Positions 1 to 6,044 of a stretch of DNA of 7,143 nt are shown piece after piece. The notes under the pieces were generated by a model, which saw nothing but the letters and a program-made list of their open reading frames with translations, was not told where the DNA came from and did not search any database. Source of the DNA: DASPTT01 sp035623275 (GTDB lineage: Bacteria > Actinomycetota > Acidimicrobiia > Acidimicrobiales > UBA8190). Position 1 is the stretch's first letter, and every line of letters starts with the position of its first letter. The stretch spans positions 1 to 7,143 of the forward strand of contig DASPTT010000017.1 of NCBI GenBank assembly GCA_035623275.1, written 5' to 3'. A program made the translations under genes and the position numbers.

Positions 1-141
1 CCCGACGACGAGGTCGTGGTGGTGGCGGACGCCTCCGGTGACCCGCCGAGCGACGACCGCCACGACATCCGCCTCGACCCCGAGCACCCCGAGCGCTCCG
101 AGGTCGTCGTGCACCCGCCGCCCGAAGAGGACCGGGCCTAA
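1..141 (+). CDS. C-terminal end of an unknown acidic protein (partial, 5' end outside window)
   Basis: Frame 1 is open from the first base to a TAA at 139-141 and encodes the last 46 residues of a protein that starts outside the window. All but one or two of its codons end in G or C, which strongly marks this frame as coding. The tail is rich in Asp, Glu and Pro, with a short Val run near the beginning (EVVVVAD) and the end PPPEEDRA. It looks like a hydrophilic, probably disordered acidic C-terminus. No domain can be recognised from so short a piece, so no function is proposed. A perfect hairpin begins three bases after the stop, which suggests the transcript ends here and the gene is not co-transcribed with the aldehyde dehydrogenase downstream. 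Confidence 0.75.
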   Translation, partial: PDDEVVVVADASGDPPSDDRHDIRLDPEHPERSEVVVHPPPEEDRA

Positions 142-144
142 GAT

Positions 145-165
145 CCCGGCACGCCTCGTGCCGGG
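145..165 (+). terminator. Strong hairpin after the partial gene, probable terminator without U-tract
   Basis: CCCGGCACG (145-153) pairs perfectly with CGTGCCGGG (157-165) around the loop CCT, giving a 9-bp GC-rich stem three bases after the TAA. No T-run follows, as is common for terminators of high-GC actinobacteria. It lies only about 50 bases before the aldehyde dehydrogenase ATG, so it could instead act as an attenuator or mRNA-stabilising structure if the two genes are read through. Confidence 0.6.
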
Positions 166-173
166 CGGGGCGG

Positions 174-189
174 CGCCGGCGGACCGGCG
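174..189 (+). other. Second small hairpin in the aldehyde dehydrogenase leader
   Basis: CGCCGG (174-179) can pair with CCGGCG (184-189) around a CGGA tetraloop. It sits between the strong hairpin and the Shine-Dalgarno site of the aldehyde dehydrogenase. In DNA this GC-rich such a 6-bp stem can arise by chance. I see no clear -35/-10 promoter for the downstream gene in 142-216. Confidence 0.3.
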
Positions 190-216
190 AGCGCCGGGGG
201 GACCGGGAGGGAGACC

Positions 217-1662
217 ATGGCCGAGTTCACCATGACCGTCGACGGCGTCGCCGCTGCAACCGAGGAGAGCTTCGGGGTGCGCAACCCGGCCACCGGCGAC
301 GTCTTCGCCACCGCACCTCAGTGCACGCGGGCACAGCTCGACGCGGCGATGGACGCCGCAGCCAAGGCGGCGCGCGACTGGCGCAACGACGAGGACCAGC
401 GGCGCGAGTGCCTTCGGCAGATGGCCGCAGTGCTCCTCGCCAACATCAGCGAGATCGCCACCACGCTCACCGCCGAGCAGGGCAAGCCGCTTGCCGACGC
501 CAACGTCGAGGTGTTCGGGTCGTCGGTCTGGCTCCAGTACTTCGCCGAGGCGGAGCTCGGCCGCCAGGTCATCCAGGACGACGACCAGGCCTTGGTCGAG
601 GTGGTGCACCGTCCCCTCGGTGTGGTGGCGGCCATCACGCCCTGGAACTTCCCGCTGACCCTGGCCTTCTGGAAGATCGCGCCGGCGCTGCTGGCGGGCA
701 ATACCATGGTGCTCAAGCCCTCGCCCTACACCCCGCTGTCGACGCTGCAGGCAGCAGAGCTGCTGCGCCCGTTGCTGCCCCCTGGCGTGCTGAACGTCGT
801 CAGCGGCGGCGACGAGCTCGGCGCGTGGATGACGGGTCACCCCGTCCCCCGCAAGATCAGCTTCACCGGCTCCATCGCCACGGGGAAGAAGGTGGCAGCG
901 GCGGCGGCGTCGGACCTCAAGCGCGTCACGCTCGAGCTGGGCGGCAACGACCCGGCAATCGTCCTCGACGACGCCGACCCGGCGGCCATCGCCGCGGGCC
1001 TCTTCGGGAGCGCGTTCGCCAACTGCGGCCAGATCTGCTCGGCCGTCAAGCGCGTCTACGTCCCAGAGGCGCTCTACGACGACGTGGTCGCCGCGCTTGC
1101 CGAGCGGGCCGCCGCGGTCAGGGTCGGGGCGGGCACCGAGCCCGACGTGAAGCTCGGTCCGATCAACAACGAGCCCCAGTTCGAGCGGGTCAAGGAGCTG
1201 GTGGCCGACGCGCTGGCCGGCGGCGCCACCGCGGTGACCGGGGGCGAGCCCATGGACCGGCCCGGCTACTTCTTCGAGCCCACGATCCTCGCCGGCCTGT
1301 CCGACGGCACCCGCATCGTCGACGAGGAGCAGTTCGGCCCGGCCCTGCCCGTCATCGCCTACCGAGACCTCGACGAGGCCGTGGAGCGGGCGAACGCCAC
1401 GCACTTCGGCCTGAGCGGCTCGGTGTGGGGCGCCGACGAGGAGCGCGCCGCGCAGGTCGCCGGGCGCCTCGAGTGCGGCACCGCCTGGGTCAACGTCCAC
1501 CTGGCGCTCGCGCCCCACCAGCCCTTCGGCGGCTTCAAGTGGAGCGGGCTCGGGGTGGAGAACGGCCCGTGGGGCCTGGCCGAGTTCACCGAGATCCAGG
1601 CGCTGCACCGCTCCCGCACCGGCACGGGGCTGAGCCCGATCGCGGCGATGACGGCCACCTGA
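217..1662 (+). CDS. NAD(P)-dependent aldehyde dehydrogenase, AldA-like group
   Basis: This 481-residue protein has the usual length and all hallmarks of the aldehyde dehydrogenase superfamily, which oxidises aldehydes to carboxylic acids with NAD(P) in the cytoplasm. The TPWNFP motif carries the oxyanion Asn144. Lys167 in VLKPSP contacts the cofactor, and FTGS (216-219) belongs to the Rossmann region. Glu240 in LELGGN is the general base, Cys274 in GQICSA is the catalytic nucleophile, and Glu371 in EEQFGP binds the nicotinamide ribose. PFGGFKWSG (436-444) is the usual C-terminal motif. The phrases NVVSGGDELG and RKISFTGS recall the AldA-like branch (from memory, not a search). That branch has no firm substrate, so none is assigned. 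The ATG at 217 is chosen because GGAGG at 206-210 lies six bases upstream. ATG 232 is a less likely start. The gene converges on the amidase, with 19 bp between the stops. Confidence 0.95.
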   Translation: MAEFTMTVDGVAAATEESFGVRNPATGDVFATAPQCTRAQLDAAMDAAAKAARDWRNDEDQRRECLRQMAAVLLANISEIATTLTAEQGKPLADANVEVFGSSVWLQYFAEAELGRQVIQDDDQALVEVVHRPLGVVAAITPWNFPLTLAFWKIAPALLAGNTMVLKPSPYTPLSTLQAAELLRPLLPPGVLNVVSGGDELGAWMTGHPVPRKISFTGSIATGKKVAAAAASDLKRVTLELGGNDPAIVLDDADPAAIAAGLFGSAFANCGQICSAVKRVYVPEALYDDVVAALAERAAAVRVGAGTEPDVKLGPINNEPQFERVKELVADALAGGATAVTGGEPMDRPGYFFEPTILAGLSDGTRIVDEEQFGPALPVIAYRDLDEAVERANATHFGLSGSVWGADEERAAQVAGRLECGTAWVNVHLALAPHQPFGGFKWSGLGVENGPWGLAEFTEIQALHRSRTGTGLSPIAAMTAT

Positions 1663-1677
1663 GCCGCTTGCGTCCCC

Positions 1678-1696
1678 GCGGTCAGGCGCCGACCGC
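1678..1696. terminator. Possible weak bidirectional terminator between convergent genes
   Basis: GCGGTC (1678-1683) can pair with GACCGC (1691-1696) around a 7-base loop. It lies between the convergent aldehyde dehydrogenase and amidase stops and overlaps the amidase stop codon. The stem is short and no T-run is present, so this is only a candidate, though no better one exists in the 19-bp gap. Confidence 0.25.
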
Positions 1697-2797
1697 CAAC
1701 TCCAGCACCGACCCCGCGGCGAGCAGCGCGGCCTCGCCGTGCTCGGGGCCGACCAGCTGCAGGCTGGCCGGGAAGCCGCCCGCCGCGGGCACCGGCAGCG
1801 CCAGCGCGGGCACGCCGCCGAAGTTCACGGGCAGGGTGCAGCGGGCCATGAGCAGGTTCTCGCCCTCAGCGATGGTGGGCGGGAAGATGGTGAGGGTCGG
1901 CGTGGCGATCATGTCGAGCTCGCCGAACAGCGACGCCAGGCGCGCCCGCCACTGTGCCTGGGCCGCGCGCGCCGCGGCCATCGCCGCCTCGTCGACACCC
2001 GCGCCGAGCCGGAGCCGCTCGAGGACGTCGGGGCTGATGCCGTCTGGCCGGGTCTCGGCCACGGTCCTGTCGGAGCGCCAGGCCTCGCCGACGAGCAGCG
2101 CGCCGGCCTGTACCGAGACCGCGTCCCACTCGGGGAACACCAGGTCTACGACCTCCCACTCGCTGGCGCGCAGTGCTGCGTCGATCGCCAGCTCGATGGC
2201 GGGATCGGCCTCCACCCGCAGGCACCCCACCCGGCGCGAGCGCCCGTCGTCGGCGGGGTCGAGGGCGAACCCCGGCTCGAGCAGCGCCATGCCGGTGACC
2301 AGACCGGCCACGTCGCGCGCCATGGGGCCGATCGTGTCGAGGCTCGGGGACAGCGGCCACACGCCCTGGAGCGGGACCCGACCGAAGGTGGTCTTGAGCC
2401 CGGCCGTGCCGCAGCAAGCCGAGGGGATGCGGACCGAGCCGCCGGTGTCGCTGCCGTAGGCGACGTCGGCCTCGTCGGTCGCCACCGCGACGGCGGACCC
2501 GCTGGAGGAGCCGCCGGGCACGCGGGCCGGGTCGAGTGGGTTCACGGGCGTGCCGAACCAGGGGTTGACGCCTGTCACCCCGAGAGCGAGCTCGTGGAGG
2601 TTGGCCCGGCCCACGATGCGCGCGCCGGCGGCGCGCGCCCCAGCCATGCACGGTGCGTCGCGCTCGGCCGGCTCGGCGATGTCGGCCACGGCACGAGAGC
2701 CTGCGGTGGTCGGCACGCCGGCCATGTCGATCAGGTCCTTGACCGCCAGGCGCACGCCCGTGCCGCTGGTGTCGAAGCGGGTGATGAACGTGGACAC
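1682..2797 (-). CDS. Amidase-signature family hydrolase, short form
   Basis: This 371-residue protein belongs to the amidase signature family, serine hydrolases that cleave carboxamides with a Lys-Ser-Ser triad. All three residues are visible: Lys20 in AVKDLID, Ser97 in PGGSSSGS and Ser121 in DTGGSVRIP. The two serines are 24 residues apart, as in FAAH (Ser217 and Ser241). The GLKTTFGRVP segment (133-142) and the NPWFGTPVNP segment (78-87) are also typical. The reading frame runs upstream into the sulfatase gene, but the family homology begins just after the GTG at 2797, so I place the start there. The N-terminus is much shorter than in most relatives, whose catalytic Lys lies some 60-80 residues in, and no signal peptide is visible. 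The likely role is intracellular hydrolysis of a small amide. The substrate is unknown. Gln- or Asn-tRNA amidotransferase subunit A is less likely because the protein is short and no GatB or GatC gene is nearby. Confidence 0.9.
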   Translation of the reverse strand: MSTFITRFDTSGTGVRLAVKDLIDMAGVPTTAGSRAVADIAEPAERDAPCMAGARAAGARIVGRANLHELALGVTGVNPWFGTPVNPLDPARVPGGSSSGSAVAVATDEADVAYGSDTGGSVRIPSACCGTAGLKTTFGRVPLQGVWPLSPSLDTIGPMARDVAGLVTGMALLEPGFALDPADDGRSRRVGCLRVEADPAIELAIDAALRASEWEVVDLVFPEWDAVSVQAGALLVGEAWRSDRTVAETRPDGISPDVLERLRLGAGVDEAAMAAARAAQAQWRARLASLFGELDMIATPTLTIFPPTIAEGENLLMARCTLPVNFGGVPALALPVPAAGGFPASLQLVGPEHGEAALLAAGSVLELAVGA

Positions 2798-2804
2798 GGC
2801 GCCG

Positions 2805-2810
2805 ACCCTA
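2805..2810 (-). promoter_or_regulatory. Candidate -10 box of the amidase gene (leaderless), or weak SD
   Basis: Read on the - strand, TAGGGT is followed by CGGCGCC and then the GTG start at 2797. A TAnnnT box seven bases before a start codon is the pattern known for leaderless actinobacterial genes, where transcription begins at the start codon. The AGGG inside it could alternatively be a weak Shine-Dalgarno site eight bases from the GTG. No -35 box is recognisable. The same 16-nt block (TAGGRT + 7 nt + GTG) precedes the DtxR-like gene. Confidence 0.45.
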
Positions 2811-2821
2811 GTGGTGCGGCT

Positions 2822-2832
2822 CCGCCAGGCGG
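2822..2832. promoter_or_regulatory. Small palindrome in the divergent amidase/sulfatase promoter region
   Basis: CCGCC-A-GGCGG is a perfect 5-bp inverted repeat near the middle of the 48-bp gap between the divergent starts, next to the candidate sulfatase -10 box and inside the region RNA polymerase would occupy on either strand. It might be an operator half-site pair, but short GC palindromes are frequent in such DNA. Confidence 0.25.
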
Positions 2833-2838
2833 TACGGT
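2833..2838 (+). promoter_or_regulatory. Candidate -10 box of the sulfatase gene (leaderless)
   Basis: TACGGT lies exactly seven bases before the sulfatase GTG at 2846, which would place the transcription start at or next to the start codon. No Shine-Dalgarno sequence is visible upstream of this GTG, which favours a leaderless transcript. No clear -35 box is present. Confidence 0.45.
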
Positions 2839-2845
2839 CTCGGGC

Positions 2846-4435
2846 GTGCAGGGGGACGGGGGAGCGACGCGGCGGCCCAACATCCTGCTCGTGGTCTCCG
2901 ACCAGGAGCGCCAGCGCGACTGGCTGCCCGGGGGCGTGTCGCTGCCATGGCGCGAGCGTCTCATGGCCGAGGGGCTCGAGTTCACCCGGTACTACACGCA
3001 CTCGTCGCCGTGCTCCCCGAGCCGGGCGAGCCTGTTCACCGGCCGGTACCTTCCCGGCCACGGCGTGGTCGACAACGTGATCATGCCCGAGCACGTGGAG
3101 CTCGACCCCGTGATCCCGACGCTCGGGTCGATCCTGCGGGGCGCGGGGTACCGCTCCTCGTACATCGGCAAGTGGCACCTCTCGCATGCCGTGTCCCCCG
3201 ACATGGAGGCCTACGGGTTCGCCGACTGGGACGGTAACGACCGCCACTTCATGGGCTGGGCCGGCACCGGGGTGCACTTCGACCCGATCATCGCCGAGAA
3301 CGCGGCCTACTGGCTCCGGCGCCGTGCGACGCCGCCACCCGGCACCGGCGGCGGGCCCGGTGCTCAGGCCGACGTCGGGGCGCCGCACGACGGCGCGCCG
3401 TGGTTCCTCACCGTGGCCCTAGTCAACCCCCACGACGTGATGTGGTTCCCCGTGGACCAGCCGGGCTACGCCGATCGGCACCCCGAGGAGGTGGCGAAGA
3501 TCCGCCAGGTCCTCGAGATGGCGGCGTGGAAGGAGGACGACCCGCTCCCCGTCTACCGCCACGGCTACGAGCGCGTGTGCGACGAGTTGCCGGCCAACTT
3601 CCACGACGACCTCCACACCAAGCCCGAGGCCCATCGGCAGTGGCGCTACGACCAGCAGCACGGGCTCTGGGGCTACATCGACCCCACGGACACCGCCTCG
3701 TGGCTGCGTCACCTCGACTACTACGTGGAGCTGCACCGCCTGGCCGACCGCTCCCTCGGGACCGTGCTCGGCGCCCTGGAGGAGAGCGGCGCCTGGGAGG
3801 ACACCGTGATCATCTTCACCTCGGACCACGGCGACATGTGCGGCAGCCACGGCCTTCGTTCCAAGGGGCCCTTCGTCTACGAGGAGATCATGCGGGTGCC
3901 CATGTACGTCCGGGTCCCGGGCACGACCCGTCCGGGCACGCACACCCCTGCGCTCGCCACCCACGTGGACCTGGCCGCGACCATCTGTGCGCTGGCGGGC
4001 GTGGACCCCTCGGCCGTGCGGGACGCCGACGGTCGGCCCACCCTGCAGGGCGTCGACCTCGCACCGGTGCTGGCGGACCCGGACACGTCGGTGCGCGACT
4101 ACGTCCTCTTCGCCCAGGACTCGGCGCAGACGGAGCGGCTCAACGGCGTGCGCTACGCGCTGCGCGGCTTCTTCGACGGGCGGACGAAGTACGCGCGCTA
4201 CTACGGCGTGGGCGGGGGCAAGCCCTCCACCGGCCTGTGGGGCAGGGACCCCGGCGACAAGCTCTTCGGCATCGACAGCGACTTCGACGACCAGGACCAC
4301 GAGTGGTACGACCTCGACGCGGATCCCTATGAGCTGGTGAATCTGGCAAACGACCGTGCCCGGCGCCACTCGCTGCGCGCCGAGTTCGAGCGCCTTCGCG
4401 CCTACGAGGCCGCGCAGCTGGTCGCCCGGCCCTAG
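2846..4435 (+). CDS. Cys-type (formylglycine) sulfatase, cytoplasmic form
   Basis: This 529-residue protein is a family S1 (alkaline-phosphatase-fold) sulfatase, which hydrolyses sulfate esters using formylglycine made from a cysteine. The signature CSPSRASLFTGR (56-67) carries Cys56, the residue to be converted. Predicted metal and sulfate ligands are Asp19-Gln20 in VVSDQ, Asp327-His328 in TSDHGD, Lys109 and His111 in GKWHL, His196 in NPHD and Lys340. A Pro/Gly-rich insert at about 160-185 looks like a flexible loop. There is no signal peptide: PNILLVVSDQ, the first core strand, begins at residue 11, so the enzyme should be cytoplasmic. The GTG at 2846 is the only in-frame start close before the core. 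A formylglycine-generating enzyme is required and is not in this window. The substrate is unknown. The SDQ motif and single-domain build recall choline-sulfatase- or arylsulfatase-like enzymes. A phosphonate or phosphate monoester hydrolase of the same fold is a lesser alternative. Confidence 0.92.
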   Translation: MQGDGGATRRPNILLVVSDQERQRDWLPGGVSLPWRERLMAEGLEFTRYYTHSSPCSPSRASLFTGRYLPGHGVVDNVIMPEHVELDPVIPTLGSILRGAGYRSSYIGKWHLSHAVSPDMEAYGFADWDGNDRHFMGWAGTGVHFDPIIAENAAYWLRRRATPPPGTGGGPGAQADVGAPHDGAPWFLTVALVNPHDVMWFPVDQPGYADRHPEEVAKIRQVLEMAAWKEDDPLPVYRHGYERVCDELPANFHDDLHTKPEAHRQWRYDQQHGLWGYIDPTDTASWLRHLDYYVELHRLADRSLGTVLGALEESGAWEDTVIIFTSDHGDMCGSHGLRSKGPFVYEEIMRVPMYVRVPGTTRPGTHTPALATHVDLAATICALAGVDPSAVRDADGRPTLQGVDLAPVLADPDTSVRDYVLFAQDSAQTERLNGVRYALRGFFDGRTKYARYYGVGGGKPSTGLWGRDPGDKLFGIDSDFDDQDHEWYDLDADPYELVNLANDRARRHSLRAEFERLRAYEAAQLVARP

Positions 4436-4456
4436 CGGCCGAGGTCGGGACGGTCG

Positions 4457-4485
4457 TTGCCGTCGCGAGCCCCCTGTCATATCGT
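4457..4485 (+). promoter_or_regulatory. Promoter of the repeat-protein gene
   Basis: TTGCCG (4457-4462) and TATCGT (4480-4485) are separated by exactly 17 bases, which is optimal for a housekeeping-type sigma-70 promoter. Transcription would begin near 4492, leaving a leader of about 43 bases with the Shine-Dalgarno site near its end. It starts 22 bases after the sulfatase stop, so the repeat protein can be expressed independently of the sulfatase. Confidence 0.6.
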
Positions 4486-4525
4486 TCCCCCACGACCCGG
4501 GCCGATGGGCGTCGGGCGGGCGAGC

Positions 4526-4530
4526 GGAGG
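4526..4530 (+). promoter_or_regulatory. Ribosome binding site that sets the repeat-protein start
   Basis: GGAGG lies four bases before the ATG at 4535. The spacing is a little short. This ATG is nevertheless preferred over the in-frame ATG at 4505, because it is the only one with a Shine-Dalgarno site and it opens a clean signal-peptide-like N-terminus. Confidence 0.6.
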
Positions 4531-4534
4531 GCTG

Positions 4535-5848
4535 ATGACACATCGGATCGTTTGGCATCGCGTTGTGGCCGCTGTCGTGGCCGTCGTGCTCGTCCTGGCC
4601 CTGGCGGTGGCCCTGGGTACGGCCACGAGGACCGCGTCGCATCCACACTGGAGCGCGGCCTCCAATTACTTCCCCGCCAGCGGCAGCGACGGTGCCACGG
4701 TCACCTGGGACGTGGACGGGTTGACCCACGACTACGTGCAGACGGCCAACGGTCATCTCGTCGAATTCGTGAACGACGACGTCGGCGGACATCTCTGGAA
4801 CGCGTACGACCTGAGCGCCGGGGCGCCGGGTGGTGGGCTGATCGCCTCGAACCCGATCGCCGAGTACGGATGCTGCTTCATCTCCACCGACCCCTACATC
4901 CACGTCTACGTCCGCACGCCGGCGGGCGACCTTGTCGAGTACGTCAACAACAACGTCGGCGGGCACCTCTGGAACGCGTACGACCTGAGCGCGGGGGCCG
5001 GTGGGGGTGGACCCATCGTCGGCAAGCCCGCCGTCGCCTACGACTACTACGACAACACTCCGCACGTGTACGTCGACACCCCGTCCGGGCAGCTCACCGA
5101 GTACGCGCACGACAACGCGAACGGTCATGCGTGGAACGCCTACGACCTGAGCTACGGCGCCGGCACGGGCGGACCGATCGCCGGGGATGCGACAGCGTTC
5201 GAGTCCTACACCCTGAACGACAGGTTCATCCATGTCTACGCACGTACGACGGGCGGTGACCTAGTCGAATATGTGGACAACAACACGGGTGGGCATCTGT
5301 GGAACGCCTACGACCTGAGCTACGGTGCCGGTGGCGGCGGGCCCGTGGGCGGTTCGCCGGTGGGGTTCCTCCTCGACACACCCTGTGGCGGGGACGGGCT
5401 CATCCACGTCTACGTCACCACGCCGATCGGCCTGCTCACCGAGTACGTGAACGACGACGTCGGCGGCCACCTCTGGAACGCGTACGACCTGAGCGCCGGC
5501 GCCGGCGGCGGCGGGCCGGTCACCGGCACGCCGAGCCTCACGTTCGCGGACTGCCTCGACAGGTTCGTGCACCTGTACGTCGACACCCCGGCGGGCCAGC
5601 TCACCGAGTACGTGAACGACGATGCCGGCGGCCATCCCTGGAACGCCTACGACCTGAGTGCCGGTGCCGCGGGCGGGGGTGCGATCACCGGAGACGCGAG
5701 CTCTGCGGAAGGCCCGGGCAGCGGGAGAGACCAACTGAACGTGTTCGCCTGGAGCACCGGCGGCGACCTGATGTACTACGTCGACACGAGCTCAGGCGGC
5801 CATCCCTGGACCGCCACCGACCTGAGCACCGCCACCGGCGTGCGATAG
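4535..5848 (+). CDS. Secreted or membrane-anchored seven-repeat protein, predicted beta-propeller (lectin-like)
   Basis: This 437-residue protein starts with a basic segment (MTHRIVWHR), then a hydrophobic stretch at about 10-28, then small residues. It looks like a signal peptide (GTA at 28-30 is a possible cleavage site) or an uncleaved anchor. The rest is seven repeats of 55-58 residues. Each has the plan hVYVxTPxGxLxEYV, GGHxWNAYDLS, then a Gly-rich GAGGGGPIxGxP turn. The conserved Trp residues fall at 88, 145, 200, 256, 314, 369 and 425. This alternation of beta strands and Trp/Gly turns resembles DUF346/PLL-type and fungal fucose-lectin propellers, so I infer a seven-bladed extracellular propeller that may bind sugars. 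That is inference; no catalytic residues are visible. The last repeat lacks the Gly-rich strand, and residues 38-62 before repeat 1 could supply it and close the ring. Four cysteines (113, 114, 284, 340) might form disulfides. It has its own promoter and converges with the metalloregulator genes. Confidence 0.85.
   Translation: MTHRIVWHRVVAAVVAVVLVLALAVALGTATRTASHPHWSAASNYFPASGSDGATVTWDVDGLTHDYVQTANGHLVEFVNDDVGGHLWNAYDLSAGAPGGGLIASNPIAEYGCCFISTDPYIHVYVRTPAGDLVEYVNNNVGGHLWNAYDLSAGAGGGGPIVGKPAVAYDYYDNTPHVYVDTPSGQLTEYAHDNANGHAWNAYDLSYGAGTGGPIAGDATAFESYTLNDRFIHVYARTTGGDLVEYVDNNTGGHLWNAYDLSYGAGGGGPVGGSPVGFLLDTPCGGDGLIHVYVTTPIGLLTEYVNDDVGGHLWNAYDLSAGAGGGGPVTGTPSLTFADCLDRFVHLYVDTPAGQLTEYVNDDAGGHPWNAYDLSAGAAGGGAITGDASSAEGPGSGRDQLNVFAWSTGGDLMYYVDTSSGGHPWTATDLSTATGVR
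4724..5845 (+). repeat. Seven in-frame coding repeats of about 165-174 bp
   Basis: Repeat borders are approximately 4724-4897, 4898-5062, 5063-5227, 5228-5401, 5402-5566, 5567-5734 and 5735-5845, the last incomplete. The 20-mer TGGAACGCSTACGACCTGAG recurs in the first six units and is altered in the seventh. Repeats 3 and 4 share the variant SYGAG where 1, 2, 5 and 6 have SAGA. Repeats 3 and 6 share the stretch that encodes YVDTP.GQLTEY. This pattern suggests growth by duplication of single or paired blades, with continued exchange between copies. Confidence 0.9.
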
Positions 5849-5860
5849 GGGCGACGCCCC
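5848..5860. terminator. Short hairpin between convergent genes, weak terminator candidate
   Basis: GGGGC (5848-5852) pairs with GCCCC (5856-5860) around GAC, beginning at the last base of the repeat-protein stop codon. It lies in the 34-bp gap before the stop of the convergent 53-aa gene and could serve both directions. The stem is only 5 bp and has no T-run. Confidence 0.35.
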
Positions 5861-5882
5861 AGGGCTCGGCCGGACCTTTCCC

Positions 5883-6044
5883 TCAGGACGGGAGGCGGAC
5901 CTTCGGGACGGGCTGGCCGCGCCGTGCGGCCTCGGCGCGCAGTTGCGGTGCGAGGTGCCGTCCGGCCCCGAGGAAGGCGGTGGCCGCCCGGGCCTTGCCG
6001 CCCCCGAGGCTGCGCGCCGCGGGCCAGGCCTCCGCCGGCGTCAT
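5883..6044 (-). CDS. 53-aa basic protein translationally coupled to the DtxR-family regulator
   Basis: The ATG of this small gene begins on the last base of the regulator's TGA (TGATG, shared base 6044), the classic layout for translational coupling. It runs 53 codons to a TGA at 5885-5883. About nine in ten codons end in G or C, in a frame that matches real genes nearby, so I regard it as coding and not as a shadow. The protein starts MTPAEAWPAARSLGGG and ends with GQPVPKVRLPS. It has about ten Arg/Lys against two Glu, is rich in Ala, and has neither Cys nor a membrane segment. A basic amphipathic helix around 17-42 is plausible. No independent Shine-Dalgarno site is visible, which agrees with dependence on the upstream gene. 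I do not recognise a family. Its position suggests a partner or accessory of the regulator, but that is inference. Confidence 0.6.
   Translation of the reverse strand: MTPAEAWPAARSLGGGKARAATAFLGAGRHLAPQLRAEAARRGQPVPKVRLPS

Noticed and set aside
321..2459. 712-codon open frame on the + strand across the aldehyde dehydrogenase and antisense to the amidase
   Set aside because: The product is an Arg/Gly/Ala-rich shadow typical of GC-rich DNA. Both underlying genes have complete catalytic motifs in other frames.
1739..2845. Long upstream extension of the sulfatase frame
   Set aside because: It is antisense to the amidase, low in complexity, and precedes a sulfatase core that begins at residue 11 from the GTG at 2846.
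2795..2846. IdeR/DtxR-type iron box in the divergent promoter region
   Set aside because: Nothing close to the AT-rich 19-bp consensus palindrome is present here or before the DtxR-family gene.
2798..3388. N-terminal extension of the amidase frame into the sulfatase gene
   Set aside because: The extension is antisense to the conserved sulfatase N-terminus and has no amidase-like sequence. Homology begins right after the GTG at 2797.
3419..5233. 604-codon open frame on the - strand antisense to the sulfatase and repeat protein
   Set aside because: Val/Gly/Arg-rich antisense shadow. Its apparent repeats are the complement of the true repeats in the + strand protein.
4724..5845. CRISPR-like regular repetition
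   Set aside because: Units are 165-174 bp, imperfect, in frame and coding throughout; they are protein repeats, not repeat-spacer units.
5871..5912. Imperfect direct repeat (CGGACCTT at 5871 and 5896, GGACGGG at 5886 and 5906)
   Set aside because: Short, imperfect, and partly within the 3' end of the 53-aa gene; it does not resemble an attachment site or a known operator.
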